A DNA stretch of 55,634 bases from CAZOZP01 sp964584325 (GTDB lineage: Bacteria > Bacteroidota > Ignavibacteria > Ignavibacteriales > Melioribacteraceae). The notes under the pieces are model-generated. The model was not told where the DNA came from. It saw only the letters and a program-made list of their open reading frames with translations, and did not search any database. Made by a program: the position numbers and the translations under genes. The DNA lies in contig CAZOZP010000014.1 of the NCBI GenBank assembly GCA_964584325.1, positions 1 through 55,634 on the forward strand. Reading direction: 5' to 3'. Positions within the stretch are counted from its first letter, which is position 1. Each line of letters begins with the position of its first letter. This document shows positions 1 through 6,807 of this stretch, piece by piece.

Positions 1-6
1 ACTAGG

Positions 7-48
7 TGGGTCAATTTTCGGCGGATTAATGGGTCAATTTTCGGCGGA
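7..48. repeat. Tandem 19-bp direct repeats, probable IS21-family end
   Basis: The 19-mer TGGGTCAATTTTCGGCGGA occurs exactly at 7-25 and again at 30-48, a 23-bp period. Multiple spaced copies of a GGGTCA...TTT box just inside the element end are characteristic of IS21-family (istA/istB) insertion sequences, where they act as transposase-binding sites. No transposase gene is visible because the window starts here. The IS body would lie to the left. The identity is inferred from repeat architecture only. Confidence 0.55.
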
Positions 49-173
49 ATTTACAAAAACATTCATATTTTTTGGAAAAAGAATCCGTTAATGAATCATT
101 TGAAGATGCCCTTAAATATTCAAATAACGTGGTTTTAAATTACAATCATAAATATATGATTACAAGGCATTAA
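48..173 (+). pseudogene. Possible 3' remnant of a gene cut by the IS
   Basis: Directly after the repeats one plus-strand frame stays open to TAA at 171-173, giving a hydrophilic, protein-like tail (…FLEKESVNESFEDALKY…, ending YMITRH). It has no start codon or ribosome binding site, and further upstream the frame runs into the IS-like repeats and a stop at 27-29. It may be the stranded C-terminus of a gene interrupted by the insertion. It is short enough to be a chance open frame. No family is recognised. Confidence 0.25.
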
Positions 174-229
174 AAAATCCCTTGATTTTTTCCACTATTT
201 TTTAGAGAGTTACTGTAATTGCGAATTAT

Positions 230-610
230 TTATATTGATATGTATTCAGATTTGACGGAGAATGAAGTTTTGCTGTCTGAACTGATGCAGTGAAATGTGA
301 ACTCCCACTTCTGATTTGCAGTTATTCCTTCATAGCCTGCAAGAAGATACCATCTGCCGGCTTCAAGCTGAAGACTTCTGTCTGAACTGATAGTATCTGT
401 AATAGTGTTTACTTTTATTTCAACCTGTTTCAGAAATACAGAACCGGCTGATTTGAACCAGAATTCCTTTACATCTTTAAGACTTTCGCTTTCTGTTTCT
501 ATAATTTCAAATAAGGATTCACTTCCTTTTTCGCTTTGCTTATCAGGCACCGTTCCGGTGTAATGACTTATTCTTGAAAGTATTCTGTTTATTATGTTCG
601 GCTTTTCCAT
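230..610 (-). CDS. Hypothetical protein, paralogue of neighbouring lipoprotein
   Basis: A 126-residue protein with no signal peptide or lipobox. Its start has a plausible Shine-Dalgarno (AGGAAA about 5 nt upstream of ATG at 608-610). No named family is recognised. Its C-terminal half resembles the C-terminal half of the lipoprotein encoded just upstream in the same direction (712-1128): both have a Gly-Tyr-rich turn, then (G/E)-(I/V)-(T/A)-(A/S)-x-Q-x-W-x-F-x-F, then a run ending S-x-Y-x-I. The two look like duplicated copies of one small beta-sandwich-like domain, one exported and one apparently not. It lies 101 bp downstream of that gene and may be co-transcribed. Function unknown. Confidence 0.6.
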   Translation of the reverse strand: MEKPNIINRILSRISHYTGTVPDKQSEKGSESLFEIIETESESLKDVKEFWFKSAGSVFLKQVEIKVNTITDTISSDRSLQLEAGRWYLLAGYEGITANQKWEFTFHCISSDSKTSFSVKSEYISI

Positions 611-711
611 TTTTTCCTGAGTAAGGTCTTAATATAGTCCCGGAAAACGACTGAAGCCGCTCTCCGGGATTGTCCTTTACCTATCTACAGAGCGTTTACC
701 CAACACTAATG

Positions 712-1128
712 CTACGGTATTGTATAAGTTGATGTAACATTGTAATCCTTGCCCTGCGCATTGCCTATTTTCCCCTTAAAGTTAAACGACCACTGCTGCC
801 CTGACGCTACCCCTGTATATTCACCCACATCCACTACCACTCCGGCCTGAAAAACCGTAGTTCCATCGCCCTGATATGGATCTGTATAATTCTGTGCAGG
901 AAGACTAACAGTGAGTTCTGTAACTGTTACTGCAACACTCGGCTTGCAGGTAAACATTATTCCGCCCTGATCGCCGTTACGCTGCCCTATTGTAAATACC
1001 ACTCCCCCTGTGTTGGTTCCTCCTCCGCCGCCGAAAGGGTCAGTGGGATTACTGCCTGAATCTTCACTGCATCCGGCAAATATTGCAAGAATTGTAATAA
1101 AACTGAATATGCTTAAAATTCTTTTCAT
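712..1128 (-). CDS. Small lipoprotein, unknown function
   Basis: A 138-residue protein with a lipoprotein signal: positive start, hydrophobic stretch, and a lipobox ending A-G-C at Cys20, followed by a low-complexity linker (S/G/N/P, then GGGGG). The mature part is beta-rich and carries the Q-x-W-x-F-x-F segment shared with the protein at 230-610. The start is well supported by a strong AAGGAGGAG ribosome binding site 3-4 nt before ATG at 1126-1128. It begins 10 bp after the outer-membrane barrel gene at 1139-1765, so the two are almost certainly co-transcribed. It may be an outer-membrane-anchored partner of that barrel. No family is recognised. Confidence 0.7.
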   Translation of the reverse strand: MKRILSIFSFITILAIFAGCSEDSGSNPTDPFGGGGGTNTGGVVFTIGQRNGDQGGIMFTCKPSVAVTVTELTVSLPAQNYTDPYQGDGTTVFQAGVVVDVGEYTGVASGQQWSFNFKGKIGNAQGKDYNVTSTYTIP

Positions 1129-1138
1129 TTACTCCTCC

Positions 1139-1765
1139 TTAGATTTTAAACTTAAGAGCTGCACCCAGTTTTAGAGTTAAAAGACTGTTGCTTACTCCCG
1201 GGAAGTTATAGGTATCTGTGAGTGGAATATAAACCATGAAGTCGCTGCCTAAGGTCATATTTTCAGACAGTTTGAAGTTATACCCTGCACCTGTGGCAAT
1301 ATCGAATCTAATTGACTTAGTTTCAAGGTTCAGGGCATTGACTGCCGGTGTCTGACCTGTTGCCGTCTGTGTATTCTCTCCGCTGGAATTTATTTTAATA
1401 CCGAACGAAGGGCCTGCAACCATATAAAATCCGCTGAATTCTGCCTTGAACATCGGATCAATTGAAATATAGGATAATGAAAGACTGGTTTCCGATGTTA
1501 CATTGTTACTTGTCTGAGAATTCGAAAAACTCCTCATATCAAATGCGGTAAGATTGACTATCATACCAATGTTCGGACTGAATCCAACATCAAGCTGTCC
1601 GCCGATTCCTATGCCTAATCCGTTCCATGTACCAACTAAGCCCTTCTGATTATAAATATTCATATTTCCGCTTAGTCTCGGCCCAATCTTAACACTCTGG
1701 GCAAATGATTGAGTGAATAATGCCGCAGCAAAAAGTGCGATTAGAATTAAAGATGCTTTTTTCAT
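1139..1765 (-). CDS. Outer membrane beta-barrel protein (PorT-like)
   Basis: A 208-residue protein with a clear signal peptide (MKKASLILIALFAAALF… cleaved near SFA-Q, about residue 23). It is followed by alternating hydrophobic/polar strands, GxGIGxQ and GxGYNFK turns, and a C-terminus ending in Phe-Lys-Ile. This fits the small 8-stranded outer-membrane barrels annotated as PorT or outer-membrane beta-barrel domain in Bacteroidota and relatives. An AAGGAGAG ribosome binding site precedes the start. It is the first gene of a likely three-gene transcript with the two small proteins downstream. The specific cargo or function is not identifiable from sequence. Confidence 0.75.
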   Translation of the reverse strand: MKKASLILIALFAAALFTQSFAQSVKIGPRLSGNMNIYNQKGLVGTWNGLGIGIGGQLDVGFSPNIGMIVNLTAFDMRSFSNSQTSNNVTSETSLSLSYISIDPMFKAEFSGFYMVAGPSFGIKINSSGENTQTATGQTPAVNALNLETKSIRFDIATGAGYNFKLSENMTLGSDFMVYIPLTDTYNFPGVSNSLLTLKLGAALKFKI

Positions 1766-2054
1766 TTTACTCTCCTTTTTTGAGTTGTTGTTTGATTTTT
1801 ACTTTTTGTTTTGGTTTTAACCGTAATCAAAAAATTAAAAGTTCTGCCGGTAAAGTATATTTCTACCAAAAGGCAAACAACACTCAGGTGGCTACATTAC
1901 CACTCAAGGAACCCTTCAAAAACACTCAGTTTTTGAATGCCCGGAAATAAAGGGGATAACGAGAAAAGATTTTTTTCATAATGTTACTTTAGATTTGTTT
2001 GTTCTTGTGCAGGAGAAAATTTTAAAGTTTATTAACCCCGCCTTACAAAATCTT

Positions 2055-2073
2055 ATCCCGCATTTTGCGGGAT
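2055..2073. repeat. REP-like hairpin ATCCCGCA-TTT-TGCGGGAT
   Basis: A perfect 8-bp stem with a 3-nt loop. The same stem with a 2-nt loop occurs at 41525-41542. Both lie in intergenic DNA downstream of minus-strand genes, which suggests a dispersed palindromic repeat family in this genome. Confidence 0.6.
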
Positions 2074-2087
2074 TTAGATTTTGTTAT

Positions 2088-2129
2088 GCGATTTGTCATT
2101 ACTTTCTTCCTCAATGACAAATTTGGGTT
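2088..2129. repeat. 42-bp repeat, inverted copy at 55590-55631
   Basis: Every base of 2088-2129 is matched, in reverse complement, at 55590-55631. Inside it, ATTTGTCATT (2091-2100) and AATGACAAAT (2113-2122) form a perfect 10-bp stem with a 12-nt loop. The shared sequence is non-coding at both places. This is a dispersed hairpin element, not a local inverted repeat. Confidence 0.9.
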
Positions 2130-2146
2130 AACCTGAAATTTTGAGG

Positions 2147-4192
2147 TTAAAGGTTTTGAATTGCTGATACAAGATTATCGCTGTGCTCAATACTAAGTTT
2201 TTTTCTTATTCTTGTACGAGCAACTTCTATACTTTTTACTGTTTGATTTGTTATCTGTGCAATTTCTTTTGTATTAAGGTTCATTTTCAGAAATGCGCAA
2301 ATTTTTATTTCATTTGCTGAAAGATTATTGTGTTCGGCTGTAATTTTTTTGTAGAACTCCGGATGAACTTCCTCAAAATGTTTAAGAAAATCTTCCCAGC
2401 TTTCCTGCCGATAATTATTTTCAAGATGATTCCTTAGCTTTCTCAACTCACTTTTCTCATCCGCCGGACCATTAAGACATTTGTCAATCGCTTCCAGTAC
2501 CTCGCCGATAAATCTGTCGTTTTGAGTAATAAGCGTGGCTTTAGCAGTAAGCTCTCTGTTTTTGGAATCTACCTGACTTTGAAGAAAATCAATTTTGCGT
2601 GTAAGATGAATTTCCTTTCGCTGGTTCTCTTTTTCCGTTTCCTTCCTGCTTCTGAAATACCGGTAGAGAAGTACAGAAACTATTAACAGGCAACCGGTAA
2701 GAATTATAAGCAAGATGTTTCTTAGCTGAAGAGCGCTTTCTGCCTGAAGAGCTTTGTTCTGAATCAGGAGCTTATCATTTTCCATTTTTTCAAAACTGTA
2801 ACGTGCTGATAACTCTTCAATTTTCTTAAGCTTTTCTTTATTCAGAATAGTATCCGATGCGACAGAATACATTCTGAAATATTCAAAAGCCGATTTATAA
2901 TCGCCTGCTGCCGCACTATTTCCCGACAGAAGAAATGCCGCTCTTTTTACCAAATCAGGAAGCTCTTTATCCCGGGCAGTTTTAAGAACTTCTGAAGCCA
3001 ATTCACTTGCTTCATTTTTCTCTCCTTTCTCGTTCTTAACTTCTGCAAGAAACATTTTCGCTTTCACGAGACTAACAGTATCTCCTATTTCCGCTGATAC
3101 CGCTGCTGCCCTCGAAATATTAAGCACCATTTTAGCATAATCCCCGCTTTTTCCATAGAAATCGGAAATTACCAGAAGAGCTTCGCCCATTCTCGATTTA
3201 TCCCCGACAAGTTCTGCCAATCCCATGGTTTTATTTATATATTGGAGTGCTTCATCGTACTGATCAAGAGCTGTCAGTATTTTAGCCATATTAACATATC
3301 TCGCAAACAGCCTGTACTTATCATTAATGCTTTCAGCCATTTCCATCGAACTTTTCATATTATCAAGAGCCTTGTGGTAATCGCCGTAGTCATAATAAAG
3401 TTCACCAATTCCGTCAAGACAGTCGGAAATATGAGTCTGCTCTCCTGATAACCTGAATTCCTTCAAAGCCACACGCATATAATTAAGTGAAGTATTAAAA
3501 TCTCCTTTCTGTTTATAAAGATTTCCAAGATTATTGTAGCAGACAGCAATATAGAATTTATTCCCGGCTGCAGAGGCAGCTTCAAGGGCTTTTTCATAAT
3601 GCTCTTTAGAAAGCTTTGCGTTACCGCACTCTCGATTTACCAGTCCGAGACCTATCCTGCTCCAGAATATTCCTTCAGTATCTTCAAGCTCCTCATAAAT
3701 TTCCAGGGCAGAATTATAATACATAATTGCCAGATTATAACTTCCGTTTTCGAGGTATGATTCTGCAATATTGAAAATCCCTTCGGCTTCGCGTAGTTTA
3801 TCCTTTGCAGCAACAGCAGCTTCAATTGCTTTTCTGAAGTATTCGTAAGCAAGAAAATACTTTGTACGATACTGGTATAAAAGTCCGATTCTTGTATTGA
3901 TTTTGTATTTTAGAAGAAGAGTTTCTTTGCTGCCGTCGCGGAGTTTTTCTGCTTTTTCCAGTGCAGTATTATAATATGCGATTGCGGAATCAGGAAATAC
4001 CCTTTCAAGAGCATCTGCTTTAGAGATAATATTGTTAATTTCATTATGACTTGTATTGCCGGCAAATACTGCTGCGGTATGCAGAAGAATTGTCGCACCT
4101 AAAATCCGTAAACATAAAAATCCGAATAAAGAATGCACTTTTATTATCCCTAAATAATAACAACTCACATCAGAGACTTTCTTCCCTGTCAC
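2147..4192 (-). CDS. TPR-repeat transcriptional regulator with LuxR-type HTH
   Basis: A 681-residue single-protein regulator. An N-terminal hydrophobic segment (about residues 23-43, ending near AVFAG) acts as a signal or anchor. About eight to ten tetratricopeptide repeats fill residues 50-430. A transmembrane helix follows (492-513), then a coiled coil (about 515-560), then a GerE/LuxR-type helix-turn-helix at 623-675 (L-S-x-x-E-I-K-I-C…TNQTVKSIEVARTRIRKKL). The arrangement predicts an extracytoplasmic TPR sensor with a cytoplasmic DNA-binding domain, a layout frequent in Bacteroidota. The start is uncertain: the assigned codon is GTG at 4190-4192 without a good ribosome binding site, and a GTG near residue 19 is an alternative. 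The regulon is unknown; it is flanked by the restriction cassette and the barrel operon. Confidence 0.8.
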   Translation of the reverse strand: MTGKKVSDVSCYYLGIIKVHSLFGFLCLRILGATILLHTAAVFAGNTSHNEINNIISKADALERVFPDSAIAYYNTALEKAEKLRDGSKETLLLKYKINTRIGLLYQYRTKYFLAYEYFRKAIEAAVAAKDKLREAEGIFNIAESYLENGSYNLAIMYYNSALEIYEELEDTEGIFWSRIGLGLVNRECGNAKLSKEHYEKALEAASAAGNKFYIAVCYNNLGNLYKQKGDFNTSLNYMRVALKEFRLSGEQTHISDCLDGIGELYYDYGDYHKALDNMKSSMEMAESINDKYRLFARYVNMAKILTALDQYDEALQYINKTMGLAELVGDKSRMGEALLVISDFYGKSGDYAKMVLNISRAAAVSAEIGDTVSLVKAKMFLAEVKNEKGEKNEASELASEVLKTARDKELPDLVKRAAFLLSGNSAAAGDYKSAFEYFRMYSVASDTILNKEKLKKIEELSARYSFEKMENDKLLIQNKALQAESALQLRNILLIILTGCLLIVSVLLYRYFRSRKETEKENQRKEIHLTRKIDFLQSQVDSKNRELTAKATLITQNDRFIGEVLEAIDKCLNGPADEKSELRKLRNHLENNYRQESWEDFLKHFEEVHPEFYKKITAEHNNLSANEIKICAFLKMNLNTKEIAQITNQTVKSIEVARTRIRKKLSIEHSDNLVSAIQNL

Positions 4193-4324
4193 TTAGATAC
4201 GTTACAGCAAAGTTTGTTTTTCTAATGTATTAACTAAAACTCTAATAAGTATTATCAAAATAAGATATTTTTCATTAAATGTGAATATTCCTGAATACTT
4301 TTCAAAACTATTGTGATTCAGTTC

Positions 4325-4960
4325 TTAAGAATTCTTCACCCAGATTATGTCAGACAGAATCTCGCTGCCGCCCATCCGCATTCTGATTAGCCTTTCCTTA
4401 TCAAACAACCAGGTATATTCATCAACTTTTCTCTTAAGAAGTGCTATTTCTGCCTTAAGTTTCCAATGTTCTCCGTTCGGATCGTAAAGTACAACAAAAA
4501 GTCTGTTTCCGTAATGCTGTCTTCTGCCTGAACTTTGATTTAAATAAAGCCAGGCAATAAGTTTTTCCGGATTCTTTTCGGCTTCAGAAAAGCTTAAACC
4601 TGCCTTTGCAGGAAATACTGTTGTTTTATGGTCGAATGATATTCCGTTTATTTGAAAATCAACCAGTCTGTCTTTCTTGTTAACCGCCGGCACTACTTTC
4701 TTCGATGAACAGAATACCCTTTCCACAGCCATAGCCGACCAGAAAGCAAACCATCGGTTAATTGCATAATTAAAATACTGATCTTTATCAGGAAGTTTGC
4801 CAAAAATATCTTCAGTTGTTTTTAAGAAAGCATCAAAATGGAATGTTTCATAAATATAATCCGTGAGCTCATCCATCCGGTTATTCTGCTTCATACCCCA
4901 TTTATAAGGGTATTGAAGTCTCTTCTTCAGTTCCACTTCGCGGATAAGAAGGTCAAACAT
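4325..4960 (-). CDS. Putative type II restriction endonuclease, PD-(D/E)XK type
   Basis: A 211-residue protein that abuts the methyltransferase gene exactly: the methyltransferase stop TAA is followed directly by this ATG, with AGGAAA about 7 nt upstream inside the preceding gene. A candidate nuclease active site is D101-(x8)-D110-H-K112 (…RLVDFQING then SFDHKTTVFP), the Asp…(D/E)-x-Lys geometry of PD-(D/E)XK enzymes, preceded by a conserved-looking AVERVF helix containing E80. Length and pairing fit a type II restriction enzyme that cleaves DNA lacking the cognate methylation. The exact family and recognition site cannot be read from sequence. A non-restriction function is possible, but the methyltransferase partnership makes restriction the best call. 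Confidence 0.7.
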   Translation of the reverse strand: MFDLLIREVELKKRLQYPYKWGMKQNNRMDELTDYIYETFHFDAFLKTTEDIFGKLPDKDQYFNYAINRWFAFWSAMAVERVFCSSKKVVPAVNKKDRLVDFQINGISFDHKTTVFPAKAGLSFSEAEKNPEKLIAWLYLNQSSGRRQHYGNRLFVVLYDPNGEHWKLKAEIALLKRKVDEYTWLFDKERLIRMRMGGSEILSDIIWVKNS

Positions 4961-5956
4961 TTATTCTTTCCTGAAAATAAAAATATATTCGTGTTTAAAA
5001 ACAAAGAATCCGCCCGCAAGTGCTCTGTATCGCCATAATTCCTTCTGATTTCGTTTTCCTAAAGTCTGTTCAAAATTCTTTACAACAATCGATTTAAGTT
5101 TCAGACCGTGTTTAAGCATTTCCTGCATACTTAAGAAACCGAGAGGAACAAGTTCGCCGGCAGAATATTTATCGCCTATTATAAGCGCAAGGTATCTGCC
5201 CGAATCAAGTATTTTAGTCATATTTTCAGCAATCTTTCCCAACATTTCAAGAAAAGCCTCCAGACTTTCGGCATTGGAAAGATCGGCTTTATTTTTCGAG
5301 AATTTAATAATATCCCAATACGGAGGATGCATAATCACAAGCTGAGCTGAATCAATTCCCGTGCGTTTAATTTTTTTCAGAATAATATCAGAGGAGGAAT
5401 CGCCCCGGATTACCTTGCAGTCCGTTGACAGTTCCGGAATTTTACCTGCAGCGTCTGCCATTTTCTTTTGAATTTCAATTCCAATGCACTTTCTGCCCAG
5501 CCTTGAACATTCAATCATAGTAGTCGCACTTCCGAGAAAAGGATCGAGAACAATATCGCCTTTTTTAGTGTATCTTTTAATAAGTTGGTTAGGTATCTGC
5601 GGAATGAAGTTGCCCCAGTAGCCTGCCGAATGGTTGCCGGAATTATCGCGTTTATCCATCAGCCAAAGACTGTCGGTTAGAATATCATCATATTCTTTCC
5701 ATTTACGGAGATTTATATCATTAATCGAATTTGTTTTTTCTTCGGTAAGAGTTTTAATTAGACGTTTAATGTAATAAACCGAACGGTCGATAGTTTTAGC
5801 CTCTTCTATCTGTCTGAAATCTTTTTCCAGTCCGGAATATGAGAAATCAACCAATCCGCTGTCATTAATAACGATTCTTGCCCGGTTTATTTTTTCAGCA
5901 AGCAAATCCTTTGTTTCGCATTTCAGCGCTTCTTTCAGTAAGGCGATTATCTCCAA
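4961..5956 (-). CDS. DNA methyltransferase (N6-adenine or N4-cytosine class)
   Basis: A 331-residue AdoMet-dependent DNA methylase. Motif I is DPFLGSATT at 138-146, with a following Glu in IGIEI (about 161). The catalytic motif IV is HPPYWDII at 210-217, where His replaces the usual Asp or Ser of (D/N/S)PP(Y/W). A motif-X-like segment lies at 108-129. The order X-I-IV is the order seen in gamma-type amino-methyltransferases. No ATG is available: the frame opens after a stop at 5993-5995 and the first usable start is TTG at 5954-5956, with GGAA about 8 nt upstream. It is the protective partner of the nuclease that begins at its stop codon. Flanking direct repeats and a hairpin upstream suggest regulated expression. 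Confidence 0.85.
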   Translation of the reverse strand: MEIIALLKEALKCETKDLLAEKINRARIVINDSGLVDFSYSGLEKDFRQIEEAKTIDRSVYYIKRLIKTLTEEKTNSINDINLRKWKEYDDILTDSLWLMDKRDNSGNHSAGYWGNFIPQIPNQLIKRYTKKGDIVLDPFLGSATTMIECSRLGRKCIGIEIQKKMADAAGKIPELSTDCKVIRGDSSSDIILKKIKRTGIDSAQLVIMHPPYWDIIKFSKNKADLSNAESLEAFLEMLGKIAENMTKILDSGRYLALIIGDKYSAGELVPLGFLSMQEMLKHGLKLKSIVVKNFEQTLGKRNQKELWRYRALAGGFFVFKHEYIFIFRKE

Positions 5957-5975
5957 TTGTGATTCCGAATTGTGA
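5955..5975. promoter_or_regulatory. Direct repeats AATTGTGA at methyltransferase start
   Basis: AATTGTGA occurs at 5955-5962 and 5968-5975, a 13-bp period, overlapping the TTG start codon and the leader of the methyltransferase gene. The position would suit a repressor or controller-protein site acting on the restriction-modification genes. No binding protein is known; this is inferred from the repeat and its position. Confidence 0.35.
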
Positions 5976-5984
5976 AATGTTTTG

Positions 5985-6014
5985 AGTGTTATTTATTCAG
6001 CCAAAAATAACACT
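5985..6014. promoter_or_regulatory. 10-bp-stem hairpin ahead of the methyltransferase
   Basis: AGTGTTATTT (5985-5994) and AAATAACACT (6005-6014) form a perfect 10-bp stem with a 10-nt loop between the regulator and methyltransferase genes. There is no T-run after it on the minus strand, so it does not look like a classical terminator. An operator, attenuator or processing signal is possible. Confidence 0.45.
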
Positions 6015-6082
6015 TCTTTATATAAATTTCTAAAAAAGTTTAGGAGTGTGGACCAAAATGTCTGTTTTCGTAGTTGACATAG

Positions 6083-6379
6083 TTATTTCTTATTTATCAA
6101 ACTTAAGTCCTGAAGTTTCCTGCCTAAAATATCGTCTGCTGCCAGTTTCAAAAAATCATCTTGTAATCCCAATACTCTTAAAGTATTGAAATAAGCAGCA
6201 ATTGAAACACTTCCACTCCCTTTTTCGATTTGGTATAATGTACTTCTGTCTATTCCTGCTCTTTCGCTTACTTGTATTGTGGTAAGTTTCCTGCGCTTTC
6301 TTGCCAGTTTAATATTTTCACCTACTTGTTCCAATATTTTTTGATGCTTAGGAAGTAATATTTGTTTTCGTGTACTCAT
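6083..6379 (-). CDS. HipB-like XRE-family repressor (no HipA partner)
   Basis: A protein of about 98 residues with a helix-turn-helix of the XRE/HipB type: VGENIKLARKRRKLTTIQVS-ERAGIDRSTLYQIEKG, then a C-terminal DDILGRKLQD segment typical of HipB-like antitoxins encoded beside hipA. The start is placed at the internal ATG at 6377-6379 (MSTRKQILLPKHQKI…), not at the upstream ATG at 6404-6406, because family members begin there and a promoter -10 box (6406-6411) overlaps the upstream one. No hipA gene follows; instead the methyltransferase and nuclease genes do, 126 bp downstream. The likely role here is autoregulator or controller of the restriction-modification cassette. A remnant of a lost toxin-antitoxin pair is the alternative. 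Confidence 0.75.
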   Translation of the reverse strand: MSTRKQILLPKHQKILEQVGENIKLARKRRKLTTIQVSERAGIDRSTLYQIEKGSGSVSIAAYFNTLRVLGLQDDFLKLAADDILGRKLQDLSLINKK

Positions 6380-6405
6380 CTTTGTATTGCCGATTATTAT
6401 TAGCA

Positions 6406-6434
6406 ATAATAGTCATTTTGTTGGATATATTCAA
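6406..6434 (-). promoter_or_regulatory. Promoter of the HipB-like gene
   Basis: Read on the minus strand, TTGAAT (6429-6434) and TATTAT (6406-6411) are separated by 17 bp, close to the sigma-70 consensus. The resulting start site near 6398-6400 gives a leader of about 20 nt to the ATG at 6379. Confidence 0.5.
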
Positions 6435-6436
6435 CA
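6419..6436. promoter_or_regulatory. Candidate operator overlapping the -35 box
   Basis: TGTTGGATATATTCAACA is an 18-bp palindrome with a single mismatched pair. It covers the -35 hexamer of the promoter just upstream of the HipB-like gene, which is where an autorepressor of the XRE class would bind. The assignment is positional. Confidence 0.5.
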
Positions 6437-6477
6437 TATTTGTATGGTTAAATGTCAGCGTCCAAAGATATTCCCCA

Positions 6478-6506
6478 TAAAAAAGGGCAGACACTTTGGT
6501 CTGCCC
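6478..6506 (-). terminator. Rho-independent terminator for DUF971/SPFH transcript
   Basis: On the minus strand GGGCAGAC (loop of 6 nt) GTCTGCCC is followed by a T-run. The stem arms are 6485-6492 and 6499-6506. The core GGGCAG/CTGCCC plus T-run matches the terminators of the T9SS genes near 21180 and 55525. Confidence 0.75.
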
Positions 6507-6710
6507 AACTCGTCACGAGTAGCGCTGCTCTGCAGCTTTTTTCTTCTCCAGATTCCATCAATCGGTTTTCGGGGGACAATGGCGGATTTCCGGCTTTAAT
6601 TCCCGGAGGGAATGACACTATTGTAGAATAATGAACTGAACACAACAAACAAAACCCCGCAAAGGGGTAAAATTATGATTCTATCCAATGTGGTTTTAAT
6701 GAACAATTTC

Positions 6711-6734
6711 AGAGACGCAAAACCTTGCGTCTCT
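6711..6734. repeat. Palindromic repeat AGAGACGCAA-AACC-TTGCGTCTCT
   Basis: A perfect 10-bp stem with a 4-nt loop. Palindromes of the GAGACGC…GCGTCTC type are found dispersed in the intergenic regions of many bacterial genomes. Here it is followed by the TTTGTTACCCTGTTAC unit also seen at the ends of two T9SS genes. Confidence 0.65.
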
Positions 6735-6807
6735 ACTTTGTTACCCTGTTACTTTTCCGCTCTGCGGATTTAGAATTTCGCCTCTGTGTCCTCGGTGAAC
6801 TCTGTGG

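Larger units (their letters stand above)
1766..2146. other. 381-bp intergenic region with two hairpin repeats
   Basis: No convincing gene lies here. A plus-strand open frame over 1720-1950 overlaps the barrel gene start and has no ribosome binding site. The right part holds two palindromes: an 8-bp stem with a 3-nt loop (2055-2073), and a 10-bp stem inside a 42-bp repeat shared with the right window end (2088-2129). They lie just beyond the stop of the TPR/LuxR gene and may act in transcript end formation. The left part must hold the promoter of the barrel operon, but no box is clear enough to call. Confidence 0.5.
6437..6807. other. Gene-free cluster of palindromes and dispersed repeats
   Basis: No credible gene lies in these 371 bp. 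From left to right it holds a minus-strand terminator (6478-6506), a palindrome ACTCGTCACGAGT (6508-6520), a GCTGC-TCT-GCAGC stem with a T-run on the plus strand (6524-6542), a CCCC-GCAAA-GGGG stem (about 6654-6666), a 10-bp stem AGAGACGCAA/TTGCGTCTCT (6711-6734), a TTTGTTACCCTGTTAC repeat unit shared with the T9SS gene ends, and a CTCTGTG…CTCTGTGGTTAA repeat (6782-6811). It resembles a landing zone for small mobile repeats. Confidence 0.6.

Noticed and set aside
1720..1950. Plus-strand open frame over the start of the barrel gene
   Set aside because: Most of it is antisense to the barrel's signal peptide and leader; no ribosome binding site and no protein-like pattern.
6404..6406. Upstream ATG as the start of the HipB-like protein
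   Set aside because: It overlaps the -10 box of the best promoter; the family's usual N-terminus begins at the next ATG (6377-6379).
6448..6648. Minus-strand open frame in the repeat cluster
   Set aside because: It runs through a terminator stem and several palindromes, and its peptide has no protein-like features.
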